Source: Gammaproteobacteria bacterium (GTDB lineage Bacteria > Pseudomonadota > Gammaproteobacteria > Chromatiales > Chromatiaceae). Taken from it: a stretch of DNA of 11,101 nucleotides. Made by a program: the position numbers and the translations under genes. The stretch spans positions 1 to 11,101 of the forward strand of contig JAUXGQ010000015.1 in assembly GCA_030621975.1 (NCBI GenBank), read 5' to 3'. The notes under the pieces were generated by a model, which had not been told where the DNA came from, searched no databases, and saw only the letters and a program-made list of their open reading frames with translations. Below are positions 1 to 7,357 of the stretch, one piece after another. Each line of letters begins with the position of its first letter. Position 1 is the first letter of the stretch.

Positions 1-648
1 AGGTTCTCCGTGCCGGATCGTCAGTGTATGGGCAGGCGGCAGCTTGAGCACGTTCTGCAGGATCGTGCGAGGCTCAGGCACGTAACCGAAGGTGAAATAC
101 TCTTCCACCGCTAAAGGGTCGGCGTGCCGCCGCAAGCCTGAGTGAATCAGCAGCGCCTTCAGTTCCGATGAGAAAATCAGATGGCCGTCCGGGAGTACGG
201 CATAATAGAGGGGTTTGATACCCAGCCTGTCGCGGGCAAGAAACAGGGTATCGCGATTACGGTCCCAGATCGCGAAGGCAAACATCCCCCGAAACCGCTC
301 GACACAGCTATCGCCCCATTCTTCCCACGCATGGACGATCACCTCCGTATCGCAATGCGTGCGAAACTGGTGACCGCAGCCTTTGAGTTCATCAGAAAGC
401 TGTTGGAAGTTATAAATCTCGCCATTGTAGACGACTACGACCGATTCGTCTTCGTTGAACAGAGGCTGCTGACCGCTGGACAGGTCGATAATCGAAAGGC
501 GCCGGTGCCCTAACCCGAGGCCTGGTTCTATATGAAGTCCGCCTTCGTCGGGACCACGGTGAAACTGGGTTTCATTCATACGCGAGAGTAGGTCACGGGA
601 GATTTCTCGCCTTTTTCGGGTATCGAATATGCCAACGATGCCACACAT
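1..648 (-). CDS. XrtA/PEP-CTERM-associated amidotransferase (asparagine synthase-like), N-terminal part, runs off left edge
   Basis: The 216 visible residues form a class II (Ntn) glutamine amidotransferase domain. The protein opens with MCGIVGIFDT, so the start is certain: Cys2 becomes the N-terminal nucleophile once Met is removed. Glutamine-pocket motifs follow in order: HRGPDEGG (about 31-38), GHRRLSIIDL (47-56, with R49/R50), YNGEIYNF (74-81) and CDTEV (99-103). FAIWDRNRDTLFLARDRLGIKPLYY-type sequence (split here only by prose) and an SSELKALL stretch close the domain. In this family glutamine-derived ammonia is passed to a C-terminal ATP-dependent synthase domain with an SGGVDS-type motif; that half lies beyond position 1. 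The acceptor in exopolysaccharide loci is unknown and is more likely a sugar acid or peptide group than aspartate. The gene starts 25 bases after the glycosyltransferase stop, with only a weak Shine-Dalgarno. From memory the family resembles TIGR03108. The alternative is a generic AsnB; the neighbours favour the XrtA-linked subfamily. Confidence 0.9.
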   Translation of the reverse strand, partial: MCGIVGIFDTRKRREISRDLLSRMNETQFHRGPDEGGLHIEPGLGLGHRRLSIIDLSSGQQPLFNEDESVVVVYNGEIYNFQQLSDELKGCGHQFRTHCDTEVIVHAWEEWGDSCVERFRGMFAFAIWDRNRDTLFLARDRLGIKPLYYAVLPDGHLIFSSELKALLIHSGLRRHADPLAVEEYFTFGYVPEPRTILQNVLKLPPAHTLTIRHGEP

Positions 649-673
649 AATAGGGGATATCCGTGAGACGCCC

Positions 674-1882
674 TTAAGATCTTTGATCTTCCAGTAACTG
701 CCCCAGTGTCTGAAGGCTAATTGACCAATTGTATTCGGAGCAGACCTTGCTTCGGGCCAGCTTTCCCGCTTCCGGGGCGCCCGGTTCGAAAACTTCCCGC
801 AACCGCTGCACAAATTCCTGACCGCTGTTGGCCTCAAAAACCTCTTTTCCCCGTTTCGCATTCAAGCCCTCAAGCGCCTGTCCGGTCGCCACTACGGGCC
901 TGGCCATGGCCATGGCTTCGAGCACCTTATTCTGGATACCACGGGCAATGCGAAGTGGAGCAATCACTGCGGAAGCGTAATGGAGATAGGGTCTGACATC
1001 CGGAACGGCGCCAGTTACCGCTACTCCAGGCAGCGTCCTCAATCGCTGCACCGAATCCGTGGGACGGCTGCCGACGATATAGAACTGGGTCTCGGGGTAT
1101 TCACCGCGAACCAACGGAAAGATGTCTTTCGCAAACCAGCTGACTGCTTCGACGTTGGCCCAGTAATCCATCGCCCCAACGAATACCAGCGCCTTTTCGC
1201 GACCGGGGAATGGATTGACATACTCATTGTCCGGCGAGAAATAAACCGTGTCGACCCCGTTGTTCATGTGGCCGAGGGACCCCTTTGAGAAACCGGACAG
1301 TTCGCTGAAAACATCCGCTTCCGAAGCGGACACGAAAAGGCTTGCGTCGAAAGACCCGGCCACCTGCTTTTCGTACTGAAGCAAGTTCTTCGCCTCGCGT
1401 CGATAAATCCAGCTCAAAGGCCAGTTCTTGTTCTCCGCGTATTGCCGCCATTTATCTGAGTCGACATCCACAAAATCGATTATCCTGCGGGCCTGAGAAA
1501 ATCCATTTCCCAGAACGAACTGCGCCATGGCCGATGAGAAGATCAGTATCCGATTAATGCCTTGACTCTGAACCACACTCCGCACCCAGGCGCCCAGCTT
1601 GCGGCTACCATAGTACGGCAAGGTCATCGCCTGCCCGGAAATCAATCCGGTCAGGCTCTTTATCTTGTGCGCAAGTGGATTTAATCCGATAAAGCAACTG
1701 CTCTCGCAGTATTCCTGTACCTTTGGGACATGCTTCCAGTCGTCCTCCGCGTCGACAAAGGTTCCAAGATGTACCCGATAGTGTTTGCTGAGATAGTCTA
1801 AGATGTGAAACGAACGGATCTTGTCGCCCTTGTTCGGCGGGAAAGGGATGCGGTGGGCCAGGAACAACATGTCAGGCTTCAT
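674..1882 (-). CDS. XrtA/PEP-CTERM-associated glycosyltransferase (TIGR03087-like, GT-B fold)
   Basis: This 402-residue protein is probably a cytoplasmic sugar transferase that extends the lipid-linked repeat unit from a nucleotide-sugar donor. The N-terminus has the stretch HRIPFPPNKGDKIRSFH (residues 10-26), which I recognise as typical of the TIGR03087 PEP-CTERM-linked transferases. The C-terminal Rossmann domain begins near FVGAMDYWANVEAV (234-247). It carries the donor-binding helix NKVLEAMAMARPVVAT (318-333), with Glu322 in the position of the GT4-type E-x7-E motif. No signal peptide or membrane segment is evident. It starts 23 bases after the FemAB stop, with a short AGG eight bases before the ATG. 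Met5 is a possible alternative start. The repeated MAMA is encoded by a tandem GGCCAT. Family membership is fairly secure; the sugar, linkage and acceptor cannot be read from the sequence. Confidence 0.9.
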   Translation of the reverse strand: MKPDMLFLAHRIPFPPNKGDKIRSFHILDYLSKHYRVHLGTFVDAEDDWKHVPKVQEYCESSCFIGLNPLAHKIKSLTGLISGQAMTLPYYGSRKLGAWVRSVVQSQGINRILIFSSAMAQFVLGNGFSQARRIIDFVDVDSDKWRQYAENKNWPLSWIYRREAKNLLQYEKQVAGSFDASLFVSASEADVFSELSGFSKGSLGHMNNGVDTVYFSPDNEYVNPFPGREKALVFVGAMDYWANVEAVSWFAKDIFPLVRGEYPETQFYIVGSRPTDSVQRLRTLPGVAVTGAVPDVRPYLHYASAVIAPLRIARGIQNKVLEAMAMARPVVATGQALEGLNAKRGKEVFEANSGQEFVQRLREVFEPGAPEAGKLARSKVCSEYNWSISLQTLGQLLEDQRS

Positions 1883-1905
1883 TACGCTTGCCTAGAAAAA
1901 GAACC

Positions 1906-2979
1906 TTATCCCAAGTGTTTGGCAAGCAGGGGGCCGAAAAAATTGGCAACAGGTAATGGCAGCCTCTGCCAGGCCTGTATGAAATACCGGTACTTGGGAT
2001 TGCTTGGATTCAACTGCGGCATCTCACCTGCTTTAACCAGGTAGTACTCATAATGCAGGGGTTCGGGGACGAATCCCCAGTTTTTCTTGAAGCTATAGGA
2101 TCCAGTACCCGTCTTGCTACGTCCGTAATCAAAAATGCTGATTCCTTGTTCCGCCGCGCGACACATCAGGTCCCAGTACATGAAATCATTGCCTTTGATA
2201 CTGCGCGCAACAGGAAGACTGCCGCCGTAATAAGGTAGGATCTCGTCCCTGAAGTAAAAACTCATCACGCCCGCCACATCCTGCCCGTGATGGGTCGTCA
2301 TCAGCACATCGCAATCGCTTCCGAAGACTTCGCGCAGCATTATCAGGTAGTTCTTCGTGAATACCGGTGTTCCCAGATTGCGCACGCTTTCCGAATACAC
2401 CCTGTACAAGCGATCTACTCCGTCATCCATTTCGCCTTTCAATCCTGCCTTGATTCCCTTCCTTACCATCGCCCGCTGCTTTCTGGGAATTGCCTTTAAA
2501 TTCACCTCCGGATCCGGATCGATTTCCTTTCGAAAAGTCACGTAAAGATCTTTGCTCGGCCAGTCCGCTCGGCGAGGTTGGACATTTCTCATCTCAAGAG
2601 AAGCGACGCGCAACTGCTGCGCCAGTTCGCATGCGGCATGCTCAAGCTGTTTTCGGGCAAAATCGTTTTCCGCCGCAACGCCGCCGTAGACGCAAAACGG
2701 CGTGGATGAGAGGGAGTTGCCAAACAGAAGGCTTTTGACGTGCACCAGTGGCAAGACACCCACGATCTTGTCTTGTTGTTCCGCGAACAAAAAATGCGTC
2801 TTATGTCCAAACGCCTTTTCGATAACCGTTTTCCAACCCGCCCGATGGAAAAAGCTGGCTTCTTCACACCCCAGAACAAACTCGTCCCAGCGATCGAAAG
2901 CCTCTTCTGTCAAGGTGTTAACTTGAATCCCCGCATCATCCGGATAGAAAGCTTCGGTCGCCGGCAAGACAGCATTCAT
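1906..2979 (-). CDS. FemAB-family XrtA/PEP-CTERM-associated protein (GNAT-like transferase, TIGR03019-like)
   Basis: This 357-residue protein has the double GNAT-like architecture of FemAB/acetyltransferase_6 proteins. Family members transfer aminoacyl groups from tRNA, or acyl groups, onto peptidoglycan or glycan precursors. Visible landmarks are ASFFHRAGWKTVIEKAFG (41-58) in the first lobe, the basic stretch IPRKQRAMVRKGIKAGL (164-180) that is common in the family, and FDYGRSKTGTGSYSFKKNWG (283-302) in the second lobe. No membrane segment or signal peptide is seen, so it should act in the cytoplasm. The open frame extends upstream to an ATG at 3027. I prefer the ATG at 2979 because it overlaps the deacetylase stop as ATGA and has GTGGG nine bases upstream; the longer form would overlap the deacetylase by 52 bases. 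In this locus it probably decorates the exopolysaccharide unit with an aminoacyl or acyl group. Substrate and donor are unknown. Confidence 0.88.
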   Translation of the reverse strand: MNAVLPATEAFYPDDAGIQVNTLTEEAFDRWDEFVLGCEEASFFHRAGWKTVIEKAFGHKTHFLFAEQQDKIVGVLPLVHVKSLLFGNSLSSTPFCVYGGVAAENDFARKQLEHAACELAQQLRVASLEMRNVQPRRADWPSKDLYVTFRKEIDPDPEVNLKAIPRKQRAMVRKGIKAGLKGEMDDGVDRLYRVYSESVRNLGTPVFTKNYLIMLREVFGSDCDVLMTTHHGQDVAGVMSFYFRDEILPYYGGSLPVARSIKGNDFMYWDLMCRAAEQGISIFDYGRSKTGTGSYSFKKNWGFVPEPLHYEYYLVKAGEMPQLNPSNPKYRYFIQAWQRLPLPVANFFGPLLAKHLG

Positions 2980-3833
2980 TTGCGCACGCCCACTTTGTTC
3001 AAAAACACTTCGTCCATCCTTGCCCATTTGAAATCCCGGATAAGTTGTCGCAACCGCGGTTCCATTCTGCCGAGATTCAGGTAATGCCTGAATCGAGTTT
3101 TCAGGTTTATTCCCTTCTGGCGTGGTTGTTCGGGATCAATCTCCCAAGGGTGAAAATAAAAAACACAGGATTGTTTGTCCCAACTGTTGACCCGTCTCAG
3201 AGCCCATCGGGAAAGATGGTAGGGGAAAAGCCGGAAAAATCCCCCACCCCCACAGGGATAGTTTCGGCCCATAATTTCGACTGTGGTGACAGGCACTTCC
3301 AAGAATTCCTCATTACCCGGATTGAACGAGAACCTCGGGGCTTCCGGCATCCCGTACAGATCGTGCCGAATAGGGTAGATACTGGAACTGTACTCGTGCC
3401 CCGTCTCCCGCAAGACATCCAATGCCCACAGGTTGTCGGCGCCAATGGAATAGCTGGCAGCCCTGTATCCGCGCACCTGTGTTCCGGAAAGATCCTCCAA
3501 TAATCTCTTGGTTCGTGTTACGTCCTCCCGAAAGTCATTCTGGTTCTGGTCGGTTACTCTGACATGTGACCAGCCGTGGCTTGCCAACTCATGCCCGTCG
3601 TCTACGAGCTGATTGACTATTTGCGGGTAGCGCTCAGCGATCCAGCCCAGGACGAAAAAGGTGCCCTTAACCCCATGTTCAGAAAACAGGCCCAGAATAC
3701 GTTCCATGTTCCTTTCCACTCGACAGGCCTTATGACTCCAGTCTTCACGTGGGATATACTCTTCAAACGCCGACACCTGAAAGTAATCCTCTACGTCCAC
3801 GGTCATGGCGTTCACGACGTTGCTAGTCATCAT
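2976..3833 (-). CDS. XrtA system polysaccharide deacetylase (NodB-like, DUF3473 type)
   Basis: This 285-residue carbohydrate esterase 4-type enzyme is expected to remove N-acetyl groups from the exopolysaccharide or its precursor. NodB motif 1 appears as TVDVEDYF (11-18), with D13 and E15/D16 replacing the classic FDDG. Motif 2 is SHGWSH (85-90), with H86 and H90 as metal ligands. Motif 3 is RGYRAASYSI (121-130). FHPWE (227-231) supplies the late histidine. The part from about 155 resembles the DUF3473 C-terminal region of the XrtA-associated deacetylases. No signal peptide or membrane anchor is visible, which points to the cytoplasm unless an unusual export route is used. The first ATG of the doublet ATGATG (3833) has GGGGGA five bases upstream, while the second lies eight bases away. 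The gene overlaps the ATPase end by 11 bases and the FemAB start by 4, so translational coupling is likely. Confidence 0.92.
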   Translation of the reverse strand: MMTSNVVNAMTVDVEDYFQVSAFEEYIPREDWSHKACRVERNMERILGLFSEHGVKGTFFVLGWIAERYPQIVNQLVDDGHELASHGWSHVRVTDQNQNDFREDVTRTKRLLEDLSGTQVRGYRAASYSIGADNLWALDVLRETGHEYSSSIYPIRHDLYGMPEAPRFSFNPGNEEFLEVPVTTVEIMGRNYPCGGGGFFRLFPYHLSRWALRRVNSWDKQSCVFYFHPWEIDPEQPRQKGINLKTRFRHYLNLGRMEPRLRQLIRDFKWARMDEVFLNKVGVRK

Positions 3834-4875
3834 CCGTTTCCCCCAGCTCGATCAGTATGGCCTTGCGCAGAAGACTGCGGTCTTTTCGTACAGATTTCTT
3901 CAGTGCCTTAATCTCTTTTTCCACCACCGCAAGTCGTCGCATAAGATCATCATTTGAAACCGATCGAATCCGATCCTCGACTGCCGGGTCCGGGCGGGGA
4001 ACGACCTCCGGCGTCTCTGTTGCCTCTGGCGCTTCTCGAACATTCTCATCATCCGAGCTCTTCCAGCCTTCCTCATTCAGCTCAGCAGTAACAGCCACCA
4101 CAGCTTCCCTGTCAAAGGTGTGGAGTTGTTCCAGAAAACCGTGCAACATCAAGCGATCGCACAAGACGTTTACCCGGCGGGGAACGCCCTTTGTGAAATT
4201 GTATATTTCCTCTATGGCGTCCGCCTTGAACTTGGGATCGCCGCTCCAGTTAACGCATTTCAGACGATGTGCAACATACTGCTGTGTTTCTTTCTTATCG
4301 AGCGCCTGAAGGTGATACGACGCGGTTATTCTCTGGCGAAACTGCTCCATTCCCGCAGTTTTCAGCGTCTGCTTGAACTGTTCCTGACCGAGGAGAAAAG
4401 TCTGCAATAAAGCGCGGCCGTTGTTCTGGAAATTCGAAAGCATCCTCAGCTCTTCTACGGAGCGCGCGGGCAGATTCTGCGCTTCGTCGACAACCAGAAG
4501 AACCCGTTTCCCTTCGGAGTTTCTGGCCCGAAAGAAGGTCTCCAGATTGCGAAGCAGGGTTGCCTTATCGGCCCCTTCGTGGGCCAGGCCGAAGGACGCG
4601 CACACCATACGCAATACGTCCTCCGCTTCGATCTGGGTGGTCACGAGTTGGGTGGCGATGACTCTTCGTGTATCGAGTTCACTGAACAGATTGCGGACCA
4701 GCATGGTCTTTCCAGTGCCAATGCCACCCGTGACGACGATAAAACCTTCTCCCTGCTCCAGACCATAGCGAAGATAGGCCATGGCCCTGTTGTGTATCTT
4801 GCTTTTGAAGAAGAATCTGTGATCGGGGCTCAGCTGAAACGGCTTGCCCGACAGTCGGTAAAAATCGTCGTACAT
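3823..4875 (-). CDS. XrtA/PEP-CTERM-associated AAA ATPase (ExeA/GspA-like, TIGR03015-like) with C-terminal coiled coil
   Basis: This 350-residue cytoplasmic ATPase belongs to the ExeA-like AAA family found in PEP-CTERM loci. It opens with MYDDFYRLSGKPFQLSPD, the usual start of ExeA-type proteins. Walker A is GGIGTGKT (50-57). Walker B is RVLLVVDEAQNL (124-135), with D130 and E131. RRVNVLCDR near 236-244 fits the conserved C-terminal helical part of the ATPase core. The core ends around residue 270. After it come an acidic, proline-rich linker (about 272-305) and a charged heptad-like helix (about 308-345, NDDLMRRLAVVEKEIKALKK). No membrane segment follows, unlike classical ExeA. The exact job of this ATPase is not known; energising or organising assembly of the export apparatus is an inference. 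It starts 7 bases after the outer membrane protein stop and has no clear Shine-Dalgarno, which suggests re-initiation after the upstream gene. Confidence 0.92.
   Translation of the reverse strand: MYDDFYRLSGKPFQLSPDHRFFFKSKIHNRAMAYLRYGLEQGEGFIVVTGGIGTGKTMLVRNLFSELDTRRVIATQLVTTQIEAEDVLRMVCASFGLAHEGADKATLLRNLETFFRARNSEGKRVLLVVDEAQNLPARSVEELRMLSNFQNNGRALLQTFLLGQEQFKQTLKTAGMEQFRQRITASYHLQALDKKETQQYVAHRLKCVNWSGDPKFKADAIEEIYNFTKGVPRRVNVLCDRLMLHGFLEQLHTFDREAVVAVTAELNEEGWKSSDDENVREAPEATETPEVVPRPDPAVEDRIRSVSNDDLMRRLAVVEKEIKALKKSVRKDRSLLRKAILIELGETDDD
3839..3844 (-). promoter_or_regulatory. Strong ribosome binding site for the deacetylase
   Basis: The minus strand reads GGGGGA five bases before the ATG at 3833 and eight before the second ATG at 3830. 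It lies inside the end of the ATPase gene. It is the strongest internal Shine-Dalgarno I see in the operon and supports a start at the ATG doublet. Confidence 0.6.
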
Positions 4876-4882
4876 AAAAAAT

Positions 4883-6412
4883 CTACTGCCAACTTGTTGT
4901 AAGGAACAAGCTTATGCGGTTTTCCGTATAGTCATCATCCCGGACGTCCGAGTCGCGATGCCGGAAACGGTAATTGAGAGCGACGTTTGTTCTCTGCGTG
5001 AGCGTGTGTGTCAGCCCTAAACCCGCCGTCCAGGTATCGTGTTCTCTGTTTTCAGCCTGCGTCGGATTTTGGTCGTCAGTAAAACGCTCCCAGCTGACAT
5101 TCGTATCGAGGCTGGTAACACCCGATAATGCGCGATTCAGGGACAAACCAATGCGTGTTGTTGTGTTATCACGGCTCGAGTCCTGATACTGTCGCTCGGA
5201 GTAACGGAGATTGGCCGTGACGGTCGTGCGTCTAGTCGCCAATGTGTAAGACGTCTGGAACACTTCATTTACAAAGATATCCGCGTTCGAATCCGCGAGA
5301 TCCGGATTTATATCCAGCGGATCGCCGTTAACCGGATCCGAGATTGGATTCCCGAAAGCATCTTCGGTTGCATATACCTGATTCTCCAACCTTTGCTGCC
5401 TCGCAGTCGACAGATCTTTTCTATAACTGCCGGTCCAAACCGAACGCCGACTTTCATGGGAGAAATCAAGGGTAGGATTAGAACCGTAGAACCTGTCGCT
5501 GTAACCGACCCTTATCAAAGTGCGCGCACTGGGCGTCCATCTCACGCTCGCATCCCAGCGCATGCCATCTTCATCCGAGCGGGTGCTGGAAAAATCGTTC
5601 CACTCCCTGCCAGCCCCCACCTGGACACGCCACCTCCGGCTGAAAATGCGCTCGACAGATCCATAAAGGGATTTTAATTCAATGTCGTTTCCGCCAGACC
5701 TGACATCTTCGCTGTTCCCTCTGCCAGACCCGTAATCGAAGTCCTTTACATAGCTGTAATCCACCGACCAGAGGGTATCCTGGAAAAACCTGCCGCTTTG
5801 CAGATTGGCGTTGGCTGCCACACCTCTACTATCCGATGACGTGGAGTTCTTCACCTCATTGTATCTTACCCTTGTTCTCGCTTCGGCGTATCTGCCCAGG
5901 CGATGGCGTGTGCTAGGGCTGACCTCCCAGGTAAAGGTGTTTTCCGTATTCCCGGAATTATTGACAGTATCGCCCCCCGAACTTTGATACTCGTCTATCA
6001 GTGTTTGAGTATAAGTAGCCCGGGCATCCAGGAACAGCCATTTATCTGCAAGCTCAGTATTGGCAGAGGTTTGCAGGCGATGGTTGAAGCTGGTGGTCCT
6101 GTCACCGCCGGTGTGATGATTACCGTTAAGCGCGTAATTGAAATCCAGCGCCATCCTGGCGCCTTCCCCCCGTACTGAAATACCCGGCGTAACCGAGGTG
6201 ATCCAATCGTCGTCCTTATTATTGTCCGTTAAATCTGTATTGTCCGTGTAGGTTTGCCGGAGCGTGGTGCTGATCGAGTTGGTCCAGTTTGCTCCGCAGA
6301 CGCTGACAGGAACGGCCAGAGCACCCACTAGAAGGGCACAGCTGGGAAAGCAAGCAACCGCCCGTTGGCAGACGACCTGACTGACTTTTAATTTAAGTAT
6401 TGTCCCGCTCAC
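4883..6412 (-). CDS. XrtA/PEP-CTERM-associated outer membrane beta-barrel protein (TIGR03016-like)
   Basis: This is a predicted outer membrane beta-barrel of about 509 residues. After the N-terminal segment the chain is a long series of alternating polar/aromatic strands, such as WSVDYSYVKDF, RTLIRVGYSDRFYG and TNVALNYRFRHRD. These are joined by Asp/Asn/Ser-rich loops, and the protein ends FLTTSWQ. The N-terminus has basic residues (Lys, Lys, Arg) followed by the hydrophobic run CALLVGALAVPVSV and a plausible signal peptidase I site near CGA-NW. The frame opens at an ATG at 6460, but that start has no Shine-Dalgarno and would overlap the kinase by 68 bases. I prefer the GTG at 6412, with GACGGG seven bases upstream and a 20-base overlap; it also places the signal peptide correctly. 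The family is known from PEP-CTERM loci, with unknown function. Its position between export core and modification genes fits a polymer-conducting or structural barrel, which is inference. Confidence 0.85.
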   Translation of the reverse strand: MSGTILKLKVSQVVCQRAVACFPSCALLVGALAVPVSVCGANWTNSISTTLRQTYTDNTDLTDNNKDDDWITSVTPGISVRGEGARMALDFNYALNGNHHTGGDRTTSFNHRLQTSANTELADKWLFLDARATYTQTLIDEYQSSGGDTVNNSGNTENTFTWEVSPSTRHRLGRYAEARTRVRYNEVKNSTSSDSRGVAANANLQSGRFFQDTLWSVDYSYVKDFDYGSGRGNSEDVRSGGNDIELKSLYGSVERIFSRRWRVQVGAGREWNDFSSTRSDEDGMRWDASVRWTPSARTLIRVGYSDRFYGSNPTLDFSHESRRSVWTGSYRKDLSTARQQRLENQVYATEDAFGNPISDPVNGDPLDINPDLADSNADIFVNEVFQTSYTLATRRTTVTANLRYSERQYQDSSRDNTTTRIGLSLNRALSGVTSLDTNVSWERFTDDQNPTQAENREHDTWTAGLGLTHTLTQRTNVALNYRFRHRDSDVRDDDYTENRISLFLTTSWQ

Positions 6413-7346
6413 CCTGTTGCCCGTCACCGTATCCGTAACCGTAAGAATAACCGTAGGCATAGCGCGAGAAAAGCATGCTTGAATAGGTTTTGTTCAGTAC
6501 GAGCGAAACTTTCTCCACGGAGTCAACTTGCGCTATCGCTTCCTTTACCAGATACTGACTGGTTACGGCGGATTCTACCACCACTACGACCTTCCCCATC
6601 TGATTAGCAAGCACACTCGCTTCAGAGGTCTCCAGCAACGGTGGTGAGTCGAACAACACTATCCGATCCGGGTAGCGCAAAGCAATCTCATTGAGCAGAT
6701 GGCGCATGCTGTTGCTGCCCAGAAGCTCCGTCGATCGGTCATCCCGGCTTCCTGCCGGCACTACTGTCAACTTCGGCACATCGGTACGCAGCATAACCTT
6801 GCCGAGATTTCCGGGTACATTGCCCAGGCAATCGATGAACCCGGCTCGGTCATCGATACGCAAGATTCTGGAAAGACCAGGTCTGGCAACATCTGCATCG
6901 ACCAGCAAAACGGTGCGATCCATCTCCATAGCCACCGATATCGCCAGATTCAGCGCCGTAAAGGTCTTACCTTCACCGGCAATCGCACTGGTCACCATGA
7001 TCAGATTGGCGTGCTGGGATGTATCCGAGTTCTGAGCAAACGCACCTTGCAGCAAAGGTCGTTTGATTATGCGAAATTCCTCGGCGGTGCGGCTGCGCTC
7101 CAAATCCGGGGAGATAACTCCCGGCAGCCCCAGTTGATAGATGCTGATCTCGGTTGTGTCGTTTCGCGATAGACTTTTCGGCTGCGCGTCCGTCGGGATA
7201 AATTCCTCTTGGACCGCCGCGGACTGCGCGGCCGCAGCCCTTGCTATTACATCCGGCTCCGACTGTACGGGCGATTCAATGACGGGGGATTCGACATCAT
7301 GATCGTCTTTGCTGAGACGATCTACAGCTTTTTCGATAATGCTCAT
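6393..7346 (-). CDS. XrtA-associated tyrosine autokinase (EpsG/CpsD/Wzc-C-like)
   Basis: This 317-residue cytoplasmic BY-kinase works with the membrane-bound chain-length protein to control polymerisation by cyclic autophosphorylation. It opens with MSIIEKAVDRL, an amphipathic start that I recognise from this subfamily. A low-complexity Ala/Pro/Glu-rich linker (about 16-60) follows. Walker A is SAIAGEGKT (120-128, K127). Walker A' is TVLLVDADVARP (145-156, D150 and D152). Walker B is IVLFDSPP (229-236, D233). The C-terminus has the substrate cluster RYAYGYSYGYGYG (295-307), with six tyrosines in eleven residues, plus Tyr288. The kinase is a separate protein, as in CpsC/CpsD and Methylobacillus EpsF/EpsG, not fused as in Wzc. 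It starts 11 bases after the chain-length gene, with AGGCGG seven bases before the ATG. Its 3' end overlaps the start of the outer membrane protein gene. Confidence 0.95.
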   Translation of the reverse strand: MSIIEKAVDRLSKDDHDVESPVIESPVQSEPDVIARAAAAQSAAVQEEFIPTDAQPKSLSRNDTTEISIYQLGLPGVISPDLERSRTAEEFRIIKRPLLQGAFAQNSDTSQHANLIMVTSAIAGEGKTFTALNLAISVAMEMDRTVLLVDADVARPGLSRILRIDDRAGFIDCLGNVPGNLGKVMLRTDVPKLTVVPAGSRDDRSTELLGSNSMRHLLNEIALRYPDRIVLFDSPPLLETSEASVLANQMGKVVVVVESAVTSQYLVKEAIAQVDSVEKVSLVLNKTYSSMLFSRYAYGYSYGYGYGDGQQGERDNT

Positions 7347-7357
7347 TCTGTCGCCGC

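Noticed and set aside
181..513. A 110-residue plus-strand frame near the left edge
   Set aside because: The opposite strand encodes a complete Ntn amidotransferase domain with every expected motif, so this frame is a shadow.
899..917. Tandem GGCCAT repeat
   Set aside because: It simply encodes Met-Ala-Met-Ala in the conserved donor-binding helix of the glycosyltransferase. Two copies are not a meaningful repeat array.
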